From NCBI RefSeq assembly GCF_030503735.1, contig NZ_CP073096.1, positions 372,001-436,000 of the forward strand: a DNA stretch of 64,000 nucleotides, read 5' to 3'. Positions 57,001 through 64,000 of the stretch are shown one piece after another. The notes below the pieces were generated by a model, which was not told the DNA's origin, made no database searches, and saw only the letters and a program-made list of their open reading frames with translations. The position numbers and the translations under genes are program-made. The DNA comes from Corynebacterium tuberculostearicum. Lineage in GTDB: Bacteria > Actinomycetota > Actinomycetes > Mycobacteriales > Mycobacteriaceae. Position 1 is the stretch's first letter, and each line of letters begins with the position of its first letter.

Positions 57001-57813
57001 ATGGCGAACTACACTGCTGCAGACGTCAAGGCACTGCGCGAAGCTACCGGTTCTGGCATGCTCGACTGCAAGAAGGCTCTGGAAGAGTCCGGCGGCGACT
57101 ACGACAATGCCGTCGAGTACCTGCGTATCAAGGGCGCTAAGAACGTTTCCAAGCGTGCTGACCGCGAGGCAACCGAAGGTCTCATCGCCGTTTCCGGCAA
57201 CACCATGGTCGAGATCAACTGTGAGACCGACTTCGTTGCTAAGAATGAGGCATTCAAGACCTTTGCTGCCAAGATTGCTGACGCTGCTGCTGAGGCCAAG
57301 GCAAACTCCGCTGACGAGCTCAACAACGTTGAGATCGACGGCAAGAAGGTCTCCGAGATTGTGGACGAGGAATCCGCAAAGACCGGCGAGAAGCTGCAGG
57401 CACGCCGTGCAGTTACCGTAGAGAGCGACAAGGTTGCCGTTTACCTGCACCAGCGTTCTGCTGACCTGCCACCGGCAGTGGGTGTACTGGTTTCCTACGA
57501 GGGCAATGAGGAGGGCGCTCACGCTGCAGCCCTGCAGATTGCTGCTATGAACGCTGAGTACCTCACCCGCGAGGACGTTCCTGCAGAGGTCGTTGAAAAG
57601 GAGCGCGAAATCGCCGAGGCAACCACCCGTGAGGAGGGCAAGCCAGAGGCTGCTCTGCCAAAGATCGTGGAAGGCCGTCTGAACGGCTTCTTCAAGTCCA
57701 TCGTGCTGTTGGAGCAGGCTTCCCTGTCCGATAACAAGAAGACCGTGAAGCAGGTTGCTGAAGAGGCTGGCACCACCATCACCGGCTTTGTCCGTTACGA
57801 GGTTGGCGCTTAA
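57001..57813 (+). CDS. tsf: Translation elongation factor Ts
   Basis: Guanine nucleotide exchange factor of EF-Tu. The 270-residue product starts with the UBA-like domain [30 protein letters not shown] and has the signature [17 protein letters not shown] near 76-92 that contacts EF-Tu. The C-terminal motif ends [21 protein letters not shown] at 56979-56990 is one of the best ribosome-binding sites in the window. A terminator separates it from rpsB, so it likely has its own promoter. Confidence 0.97.
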   Translation: MANYTAADVKALREATGSGMLDCKKALEESGGDYDNAVEYLRIKGAKNVSKRADREATEGLIAVSGNTMVEINCETDFVAKNEAFKTFAAKIADAAAEAKANSADELNNVEIDGKKVSEIVDEESAKTGEKLQARRAVTVESDKVAVYLHQRSADLPPAVGVLVSYEGNEEGAHAAALQIAAMNAEYLTREDVPAEVVEKEREIAEATTREEGKPEAALPKIVEGRLNGFFKSIVLLEQASLSDNKKTVKQVAEEAGTTITGFVRYEVGA

Positions 57814-57835
57814 GCTCACCATTTTTAGACGCTAG

Positions 57836-57866
57836 GCCCACGAAGGATTTACCTTCGTGGGCTTTG
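57836..57866 (+). terminator. Terminator of tsf
   Basis: GCCCACGAAGG (57836-57846) and CCTTCGTGGGC (57852-57862) are perfect 11-base arms with a 5-base loop, followed by TTTG. Confidence 0.88.
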
Positions 57867-58047
57867 TGCTGCAGTAATAGTCTGATTGGCCCATGACATT
57901 CTGGTGATGGGCCGTGTTATAGCTCGCCCTAATCTCGCAGCGGCAGAGCCGTGACCTTCCGTGGCAGGCGGTGTGAGGATGCGGGAGGTATATGGGTAAG
58001 ATGGGGCGGAGATTGAAACTGCCCCGCGTTAAGGAGACGAAGTAGGC

Positions 58048-58776
58048 GTGACTGCTGCAGATATTAAGCGAACCGGATACAAACGAGTAATGCTGAAGCT
58101 GGGTGGTGAAATGTTTGGCGGCGGCAGGGTCGGCATCGACCCAGATGTGGTCGAAAATGTGGCCCGCCAGATTGCAGAGGTTTCTCGCCAAGGAATCGAA
58201 ATCGCAGTGGTTATCGGCGGCGGTAACTTCTTCCGAGGTGCGGAGCTGTCCCAGCGCGGTATGGACCGCGCCCGCTCGGACTACATGGGCATGCTTGGTA
58301 CGGTCATGAACTCTTTGGCATTGCAAGACTTCCTCAAACAGCAGGGCGTTGACTGCCGCGTGCAGACTTCCATCAACATGGCACAAATCGCTGAGCCGTA
58401 TCTGCCTTTGCGCGCCGACCGCCACCTAGAGAAGGGCCGCGTGGTGATTTTTGGTGCTGGCATGGGAATGCCGTACTTCTCTACGGATACCACTGCCGCC
58501 CAGCGTGCCCTCGAAATCGGCGCTGAAGTCCTCTTCCTTGCCAAGGCAGTCGACGGCGTTTACTCCGACGACCCGCGAACCAACCCGGATGCCGAGCTGT
58601 ACTCAGAGATCACCCCGCGTGAGGTCATTGAAAAGGGCCTCAAGGTGGCGGATGCGACGGCCTTTAGCCTGTGCATGGACAATAACATGCCAATTTTGGT
58701 CTTTAACCTGCTGGAGGAAGGAAATATTGCCCGCGTTGCTGGCGGTGAAGTTATCGGCACGCTGGTGCAGTCCTAA
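58048..58776 (+). CDS. pyrH: Uridylate kinase
   Basis: Phosphorylates UMP to UDP; hexameric and regulated by GTP/UTP. The GTG start with AAGGAGA upstream gives 242 residues. Motifs are [49 protein letters not shown] and [22 protein letters not shown], all typical of the amino-acid-kinase fold UMP kinases. TAAGAT at 57997-58002 is a probable -10. frr follows after 71 bases. Confidence 0.96.
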   Translation: MTAADIKRTGYKRVMLKLGGEMFGGGRVGIDPDVVENVARQIAEVSRQGIEIAVVIGGGNFFRGAELSQRGMDRARSDYMGMLGTVMNSLALQDFLKQQGVDCRVQTSINMAQIAEPYLPLRADRHLEKGRVVIFGAGMGMPYFSTDTTAAQRALEIGAEVLFLAKAVDGVYSDDPRTNPDAELYSEITPREVIEKGLKVADATAFSLCMDNNMPILVFNLLEEGNIARVAGGEVIGTLVQS

Positions 58777-58847
58777 TACTGTAGCTGCTGTGAACCTGCT
58801 ACCTTTTTATACAGCTACCCCTATTCGTTAAAGGATGATTTAGCCTC

Positions 58848-59405
58848 ATGATCGATGAGATTCAGCTCGAAGCAGAAGAGCACATGACCGCCTCCGTCGA
58901 GCACACCCGCGAACAGCTGGTGACTATTCGTACTGGCCGCGCGAACCCTACCATGTTCAACGGTCTCGTAGCCGAGTACTACGGCGTTCCTACCCCGATT
59001 ACGCAGATGGCTACCGTCTCCGTGCCGGAGCCGCGCATGCTGCTCATCAAACCTTATGAGCAGTCCATGATCCATGAGATTGAAAACTCCATCCGTAACT
59101 CGGATTTGGGCGTGAACCCCACTAATGATGGCCAGGTTCTGCGCGTGACCGTTCCGCAGCTGACGGAGGAGCGCCGTAAAGAAATGGTTAAGCTGGCTAA
59201 GAGCAAGGGTGAGGATGGCAAGATCGCTATCCGTAACATCCGCCGTAAGGCCATGGAGCAGTTGAAGAAGCTGCAAAAGGACGGCGATGCCGGCGAGGAT
59301 GAAGTCGTCGCTGCTGAAAAGGAAATGGAAAAGATTACCTCCAGCTACATTGATCAAGTGGACAAGCTGGTTGAAAACAAGGAAAACGAGCTAATGGAGG
59401 TTTAA
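58848..59405 (+). CDS. frr: Ribosome recycling factor
   Basis: Splits post-termination ribosomes with EF-G. The 185-residue product is full length: helical domain motifs [32 protein letters not shown] at the N-terminus and [38 protein letters not shown] in the second helix. The small beta domain lies between. The partly paired GTAGC/GCTAC stretch with a T-run before the gene (58781-58808) may be a weak attenuator. Confidence 0.96.
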   Translation: MIDEIQLEAEEHMTASVEHTREQLVTIRTGRANPTMFNGLVAEYYGVPTPITQMATVSVPEPRMLLIKPYEQSMIHEIENSIRNSDLGVNPTNDGQVLRVTVPQLTEERRKEMVKLAKSKGEDGKIAIRNIRRKAMEQLKKLQKDGDAGEDEVVAAEKEMEKITSSYIDQVDKLVENKENELMEV

Positions 59406-59419
59406 GGCCTCCTATTGTT

Positions 59420-59455
59420 GCCGCCGCGCCCGTCCTCGGCCGGCGGCGCTTTTTC
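59420..59455 (+). terminator. Terminator of frr
   Basis: GCCGCCG (59420-59426) pairs with CGGCGGC (59441-59447), followed by GCTTTTTC. Confidence 0.75.
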
Positions 59456-59545
59456 TGTCCAAGACCCATGGCTCAGTACAAGGGTCGGTGCGGACTGAAG
59501 AAGCTTGTGGGGACGCGAAAGAGACAGTGAAAGGAGCCGGTTACG

Positions 59546-60424
59546 GTGAGTGACGCCATAAACCGCCGATTGCCACAGCCAAAGAACGGTGCTGGCCGGG
59601 ATTTGCCGGCCGCAATCGGCGTTGGCGTAGGCCTTGGCGCACTTGTGGTGCTCGCCGTGTGGGCCGGTCCGCTCGCATGGTATGCAGTCGTGGCCATTGC
59701 CGTGGGCGTAGCGATGTGGGAGGTGCTCACTCGCCTGCGAGAGCATTCCTACACTATTCCGCGCACGCTGCTGATTATCTTGGGCCAGGCCATGGTGTGG
59801 GTATCCTGGCCACTCGGCGCGCCTGGGCTGGTGGCTGTCTATGTCACCGCGGTTCTTGCCCTCATGTTTGGCCGTCTTTTTCACAATGGCCGCCATCGCC
59901 CGCCTATTAATTACCTGCGTGATATGTCCGTTGGCATTTTTGTGTTGACTTGGATTCCCCTTTTTGCCACCTTCGCGGCGATGTTATCGCTGGTGTCAAC
60001 GCCGTTCGCTAGTGGTGCGGCCTCCATTGTAGTGTTCATGCTGTGCGTGGTCGCTTCCGATACCGGCGGCTATGTGGCCGGCGTAATGTTTGGCTCGCAT
60101 CCAATGGCACCTGCGGTAAGCCCCAAGAAATCCTGGGAAGGGTTTTGCGGTTCTATCGTTTTCGGCGTGGTAACCGGTGCACTCACCGTGAAGTTCCTAC
60201 TCCATCACGATGCGTGGGTAGGCGGCCTTATGGGCCTGGGACTGGTCATTTGCGCCACGTTGGGTGATTTGGTGGAATCTCAATTCAAACGTGAACTAGG
60301 AATCAAGGACATGTCGGCATTGCTGCCTGGTCACGGTGGGTTGATGGACCGATTGGATGGCATGTTGCCCTCTGCCATGGTCACATGGGTCGCCATTAGC
60401 TTCCTCGCTACGTTCACACCGTAG
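59546..60424 (+). CDS. cdsA: Phosphatidate cytidylyltransferase
   Basis: Makes CDP-diacylglycerol, precursor of phosphatidylglycerol, cardiolipin and phosphatidylinositol lipids. The GTG start with AAAGGAG upstream gives 292 residues. About eight membrane segments are visible. The family signature near the end reads ESQFKRELGIKDMSALLPGHGGLMDRLDGML, with the catalytic Asp/Lys pattern intact. Asp in ASDTGGYVAG is also conserved. It ends against a shared bidirectional terminator. Confidence 0.95.
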   Translation: MSDAINRRLPQPKNGAGRDLPAAIGVGVGLGALVVLAVWAGPLAWYAVVAIAVGVAMWEVLTRLREHSYTIPRTLLIILGQAMVWVSWPLGAPGLVAVYVTAVLALMFGRLFHNGRHRPPINYLRDMSVGIFVLTWIPLFATFAAMLSLVSTPFASGAASIVVFMLCVVASDTGGYVAGVMFGSHPMAPAVSPKKSWEGFCGSIVFGVVTGALTVKFLLHHDAWVGGLMGLGLVICATLGDLVESQFKRELGIKDMSALLPGHGGLMDRLDGMLPSAMVTWVAISFLATFTP

Positions 60425-60440
60425 ACGTAGCGGGCATGCA

Positions 60441-60500
60441 AAAGCCGCCTCCACCGAATCTCGGTCCTAAAGAATTGCAGGGATTTGGAGAGGCGGCTTT
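60441..60500. terminator. Bidirectional terminator between cdsA and the LapA-like gene
   Basis: AAAGCCGCCTC (60441-60451) and GAGGCGGCTTT (60490-60500) are perfect 11-base arms. The loop is long (38 bases) but the A/T flanks suit both strands, and the genes converge here. Confidence 0.75.
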
Positions 60501-60508
60501 GTAACGTT

Positions 60509-60916
60509 TTAGAGCTGCTTTGCTTGCTTGCGTAGCTGGCGGCGCAGCTCGAACATGCGCCAACCGCCGACGAGCGCCATGATAAGAGCACCACCAATGG
60601 CAAAGATGAGGAAAGCGATTCCTGCAGGGAACTCACCAGACCAGCCCAGGAAGTTCATAGGAACTTCATGTTGGTTTTGCATGATGAAAACGATAAGAAC
60701 AATGAGCAGCAGGAATCCTACAATGAGTGCGATCCAGGTACTAGCTGCGAAAGAGCCTTGCGCCTTGCCAGAAGGCTGGGTGGAGCGAGAGTCAGAATCC
60801 GAGACTGTCGATTCCAGCTCAGAACCAGTCTCCGGTGCAGAGGTGTCCATCTCCGCCGAGGAGAGGTCTGCGTCGGAAGAAGAAAAATCATCTGCAGGGT
60901 AATTTGGATTTGTCAT
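60509..60916 (-). CDS. LapA/DUF1049-type membrane protein
   Basis: The 135-residue product has a Ser/Asp/Glu-rich N-terminal region (1-55). Two membrane segments follow (about 58-82, WIALIVGFLLLIVLIVFIMQ, and 96-118), then a basic coiled end (RMFELRRQLRKQAKQL). The motif FIMQNQHEVPMNFLGWSGEFPAGIAFL identifies the LapA_dom family. In E. coli LapA is tied to lipopolysaccharide assembly; in corynebacteria without LPS its job is unknown. It is divergent from rlmN. Confidence 0.82.
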   Translation of the reverse strand: MTNPNYPADDFSSSDADLSSAEMDTSAPETGSELESTVSDSDSRSTQPSGKAQGSFAASTWIALIVGFLLLIVLIVFIMQNQHEVPMNFLGWSGEFPAGIAFLIFAIGGALIMALVGGWRMFELRRQLRKQAKQL

Positions 60917-61010
60917 GTAACCATTATTTCTTTAAACCTGTCGATTATGCCACTTGGCACGGCTTTCAATTGGAAAAACCCACGCAGACCGTGGAAAGAT
61001 GGGCAATATT

Positions 61011-62123
61011 ATGGCTCAACCAGTGAAACTCAACTTCTCCGCCCCGCGCCGCGGACTTCCCCCTAAGCACTTTGCGGACTTGTCCGAGAGTGAGCGCGTG
61101 GACAAGCTCGCAGAAATTGGTCTGCCTAAATTCCGCGAAAAGCAGCTCGCTAAGCACTATTACGAGCATTTCGCCGACAATGTCGAGGATATGACGGACA
61201 TTCCCGCCGGCAAGCGCGAGGCCGTTAGGGAAGCCTTCTTTCCAGAGCTGATGAAGCCCATCCGTACCACCTCCACCGATGATGGGGAGACAACGAAGTC
61301 CCTGTGGCGTCTACACGATGGCACGTTATTGGAGTCGGTGTTGATGCGCTACCCAGGGCGCGCCACGTTGTGCATTTCTTCCCAGGCCGGTTGCGGTATG
61401 GCCTGTCCATTCTGTGCGACCGGCCAGGGCGGTTTGGATCGCAACCTGTCGACGGGTGAGATCGTTGAGCAATTCCGCCACGCGGCGGCCGCCATGGCAG
61501 CGGAAGGTGGACGCCTTTCCAACGTGGTCTTTATGGGCATGGGTGAGCCGTTGGCTAACTATAAGCGCGTGGTGCAGGCAGTGCGCCAAATTACCGGCCA
61601 GGATGGTGCCGGTTTTGGTCTTTCTCAGCGCAACGTGACTATTTCCACGGTGGGCTTGGCCCCAGCTATCCGCAAGCTAGCGGACGAGGACTTGGCTTGC
61701 ACGCTGGCCGTTTCCCTGCACACACCAGATGATGAGCTGCGTGACGGCCTCGTTCCGGTCAATAATCGCTGGTCCGTCGACGAGGTTTTGGACGCAGCGC
61801 GCTACTACGCGGATACCTCCGCGCGCCGAGTTTCTATCGAGTACGCCCTGATTCGCGATAAGAATGATCAGGATTTTCGTGCGGATATGCTGGGCCGCAA
61901 ATTGCACCAGAAGCTGGGCTCTAAGGTGCATGTCAATGTCATTCCATTGAATCCTACGCCGGGCTCAGAGTGGGATGCGGCACCAAAGGACCGTCAAGAC
62001 GAGTTCGTCCGGCGGGTCCAAGCCCAAGGCGTGCCATGTACTGTGCGCGATACCAAGGGCGATGAGATTGCGGCGGCCTGTGGCCAGCTGGCCGCGGATG
62101 AGCGGGAGGATATGTCTGCCTAA
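61011..62123 (+). CDS. rlmN: 23S rRNA/tRNA adenine-C2 methyltransferase RlmN
   Basis: Radical-SAM enzyme that methylates A2503 of 23S rRNA and A37 of some tRNAs. The 370-residue product (start ATG 61011; ATG 60999 also possible) has the cluster motif [11 protein letters not shown] near 124-134. [34 protein letters not shown] and [14 protein letters not shown] follow. The catalytic Cys near 346 lies in [22 protein letters not shown]. Full length. The ABC gene follows after 18 bases. Confidence 0.95.
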   Translation: MAQPVKLNFSAPRRGLPPKHFADLSESERVDKLAEIGLPKFREKQLAKHYYEHFADNVEDMTDIPAGKREAVREAFFPELMKPIRTTSTDDGETTKSLWRLHDGTLLESVLMRYPGRATLCISSQAGCGMACPFCATGQGGLDRNLSTGEIVEQFRHAAAAMAAEGGRLSNVVFMGMGEPLANYKRVVQAVRQITGQDGAGFGLSQRNVTISTVGLAPAIRKLADEDLACTLAVSLHTPDDELRDGLVPVNNRWSVDEVLDAARYYADTSARRVSIEYALIRDKNDQDFRADMLGRKLHQKLGSKVHVNVIPLNPTPGSEWDAAPKDRQDEFVRRVQAQGVPCTVRDTKGDEIAAACGQLAADEREDMSA

Positions 62124-62141
62124 CTGATAAGATTAGCGGAT

Positions 62142-62972
62142 ATGATTGTTCCGAATTATCCGCCGCTTGCAGATGACCCCACCACGCAGGCCTTTGCCGT
62201 GCGTGGTCTAAATAAATCTTTTTCCGGGCGCCCCGCGGTGTCGAACTTGAGTCTCGACATCCCGCGGGGCTCTATTTATGGCATCGTCGGACCGAATGGC
62301 GCTGGCAAGACGACTATGCTCACCATGGCGTGCGGCTTACTGCGCCCAGATAGTGGTCAGGCTTTTATCGCCGGGCACAATACCTGGCAGGACCCGATCG
62401 CAGCGAAGGCGGCAATGGGCCTTCTCATCGATGGTGCTCCAGTTTTCGACCGCTTGTCAGGACCGGAATTCCTTTTCTACCTCGGGGCATTGCGCCGCAT
62501 GAATCAAACGGAGGCGGAACACCGCAGCGCGCAACTCTTGGATGCCTTGCAGCTTGCCGACGCCGCCGATAAGCCCATTGCAGACTACTCCGCTGGCATG
62601 ACCAAAAAGATCCTCCTAGCTGGTGCACTATTGCACAACCCAGAAGTTGTGATTCTTGATGAGCCTTTGGAGGCCGTGGATCCCGTATCCGGCAAACTCA
62701 TTCAGGAACTACTGCGTGCCTACGTTGACCGCGGTGGCACGGTTATCCTGTCCTCCCATGTCATGCAATTGGTGGAGGGGCTGTGCGACCACGTAGCCAT
62801 TATTGCTGGTGGCCAGGTGCTATCTGCTGGGCACGTAGAGGAGGTGCGCCAGGAAGGCAGCCTCACGGATGCCTTTATCCACTTCGCCGGCGGCAATGAA
62901 TTTGATGCCGGCTCCTTTGATTGGCTGCGCCGCGATAGCGGCGAGCCGCAACGTAGGGAAGGGGAGTTTTAG
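62142..62972 (+). CDS. ABC transporter ATP-binding protein
   Basis: ATPase subunit of an ABC-2-type exporter, 276 residues. Walker A is GPNGAGKTTMLTM near 50, the signature is YSAGMTKKILLAGALLHN near 150 (S-A-G-M in place of S-G-G-Q), and Walker B is VVILDEPLEAVDPVSG. The H-loop is ILSSHVMQLVEGL. The C-terminal 50 residues are a hydrophilic extension. The permease gene starts 6 bases after the stop, so they form a pair. The substrate is not readable; efflux of a lipid, peptide or antibiotic is possible. Confidence 0.92.
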   Translation: MIVPNYPPLADDPTTQAFAVRGLNKSFSGRPAVSNLSLDIPRGSIYGIVGPNGAGKTTMLTMACGLLRPDSGQAFIAGHNTWQDPIAAKAAMGLLIDGAPVFDRLSGPEFLFYLGALRRMNQTEAEHRSAQLLDALQLADAADKPIADYSAGMTKKILLAGALLHNPEVVILDEPLEAVDPVSGKLIQELLRAYVDRGGTVILSSHVMQLVEGLCDHVAIIAGGQVLSAGHVEEVRQEGSLTDAFIHFAGGNEFDAGSFDWLRRDSGEPQRREGEF

Positions 62973-62977
62973 CCCTT

Positions 62978-64000
62978 ATGACCTCTACGCTTCTAAAACT
63001 TCATCGCACATTGTGGGTGCGGAACCTAAAGTCCAATGCCTCAGCGGTCTTGATTCCAATCTGCCTGTTGCTCTACGGACTCATCGGCATGGCCTCGCTC
63101 GCTGTATTGGCGGCGGCAGATATCTCCAGTGATTCTGGTACCGGAAACTTCCATGCACTTACTGCCGCCCCTGCAATAGGCACCCTCGCTTTTCTGGTCA
63201 TCACGCTCATCATGCCCAGCGGGGAGAACCAGCTATCTGCGCGCGAGCTTTCCGCGTTGCCGTTGCGCCTGAAAGACATTACTCCAGCACTTGCAATAGC
63301 TTCGGTACTCAACTTGCGCGCACCGGTGCCGGTTCTGTTGACCATTGCGTACACAGTCATTGGAAGTGTGACTTTAGCCGCCAACGCACAAGCTCTGCTT
63401 ATCTTGCCCTTTGTCCTGGGAATGATCTTTGCGTTAGTGCTGACGTTGGTTCTCGCGGACCTTGCGGTTTATGTTGGCGCCACAGCCGCGGAGCTAAGCT
63501 CTACTACGCTGAAAGTGTTAGGTTCAGTGGCGGTAGTCTTGCTCATTTTTGGCTCGAACCGCCTTTCTTCCCTTATGGATTCTGATTTCCCACTGGGGAC
63601 AATGGGAGAGGTTCTTGCGTGGACCCCTATGGGCGCGCCTGTAGGATGGGCACTATCTCTTTGCCAAGGCGAGCTGGTGGCAGCCATCGCGCAGTTTCTT
63701 ATTGCCGTGGTCTCGCTATGCGTGGCCGCATGGGCGTGGCAGCGCTTGCTGCGCTTACAGTACGAACGCCGCACCCTTGTGGCTGCCGAGCATAAGCGCA
63801 GCGGGAAGGCCAAGGGGATCAGCCGCTTTTCATTGGGATCATTTTCCTACCGCAGTCCGGCGGCGATGGAATTTACGCGCTCTTTTCGTTATATCTTCCG
63901 CGATTCACGCCTTATCGGCAGCATCATCATGCAACCGATCCTTGCGCTTATTTTCATCTTCCAGGGGATCAATTCTGATTCCGAGCTGCCCACCTTAGGC
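62978..64000 (+). CDS. ABC transporter permease (partial, runs off the window)
   Basis: The ATG at 62978, 5 bases after the ATPase stop, opens a frame with no stop through base 64000 (341 codons). It reads MTSTLLKLHRTLWVRNLKS at the start. The product is hydrophobic, with about six membrane segments visible (near 22-45, 55-78, 105-125, 130-155, 175-195, 230-250), and a hydrophilic loop with RRTLVAAEHKRSGKAKG. This is the expected membrane partner of the upstream ATPase. The sequence does not match a named family that I can recognise. Confidence 0.85.
   Translation, partial: MTSTLLKLHRTLWVRNLKSNASAVLIPICLLLYGLIGMASLAVLAAADISSDSGTGNFHALTAAPAIGTLAFLVITLIMPSGENQLSARELSALPLRLKDITPALAIASVLNLRAPVPVLLTIAYTVIGSVTLAANAQALLILPFVLGMIFALVLTLVLADLAVYVGATAAELSSTTLKVLGSVAVVLLIFGSNRLSSLMDSDFPLGTMGEVLAWTPMGAPVGWALSLCQGELVAAIAQFLIAVVSLCVAAWAWQRLLRLQYERRTLVAAEHKRSGKAKGISRFSLGSFSYRSPAAMEFTRSFRYIFRDSRLIGSIIMQPILALIFIFQGINSDSELPTLG

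Noticed and set aside
56762..57421. 219-codon frame overlapping the rpsB terminator and tsf
   Set aside because: It crosses a strong terminator and overlaps the tsf coding region in another frame; Arg/Ser/Pro-rich shadow composition.

Overview
The window reads as a chromosomal segment of a Corynebacterium. Gene order and protein sequence both match the corynebacterial/mycobacterial core blocks sepIVA-yceD-rnc-mutM-smc-ftsY, glnB-glnD-ffh-rpsP-rimM-trmD-rplS-lepB-rnhB-DUF2469-yraN-yifB-dprA-xerC-M23 and rpsB-tsf-pyrH-frr-cdsA-rlmN. GdhA, PII and the ribosomal proteins have a typical corynebacterial character. The species cannot be fixed from sequence alone; the nasal/skin group (C. accolens / C. 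tuberculostearicum-like) is my guess.

Layout. 1-2.9 kb: tail of an upstream gene (probably lgt), pyk and a zinc/cobalt-type cation efflux gene. 2.9-6.2 kb is the only clearly accessory region. It holds a decayed IS1634/IS4-type transposase fragment, a complete IS256-family element (3644-5078) and an alkaline phosphatase gene that has lost its 5' part exactly at the IS edge. 6.2-13 kb: glycogen phosphorylase, an M20D amidohydrolase, a small unknown gene, glycerate kinase and glutamate dehydrogenase. 13-24.6 kb: sepIVA, an unknown membrane protein, yceD-rnc-mutM, a sodium/alanine symporter, acyP, smc, ftsY. 24.9-31.1 kb: a complete mrpA(B)-C-D-E-F-G cation/proton antiporter operon, lying between ftsY and glnB, with no ammonium transporter gene beside glnB. 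31.3-38 kb: glnB-glnD, ffh and a membrane acyltransferase with an SGNH domain. 38-48 kb: rpsP, cupin/TetR pair, rimM-trmD, tex, YhgE-type protein, rplS. 48-55.5 kb: two overlapping signal peptidase genes, rnhB, DUF2469, yraN, yifB, dprA, xerC, M23. 55.5-64 kb: rpsB, tsf, pyrH, frr, cdsA, lapA-like, rlmN and an ABC exporter pair whose permease runs off the window.

Most of the window is housekeeping: ribosome biogenesis and tRNA/rRNA modification, the SRP pathway (Ffh, FtsY, two LepB), chromosome structure and recombination (SMC, XerC, DprA), nitrogen signalling (GlnB, GlnD, GdhA), lipid precursor synthesis (CdsA) and cell-wall/septum functions (SepIVA, M23).

The most interesting signals are regulatory or structural. 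(i) A terminator-like hairpin at 50750-50809 has arms that each carry a perfect DnaA box. (ii) Perfect inverted repeats sit in front of the symporter, mrpA, glnB and ffh, with a near-operator dyad in front of tetR. (iii) At least eight genes have a -10 hexamer starting 12-14 bases before the start codon, which predicts leaderless mRNAs. (iv) The IS256 copy has no target duplication, separates two truncated genes, and has Asn at the position expected to be the second catalytic Asp. I saw no CRISPR array, prophage, tRNA or rRNA gene.
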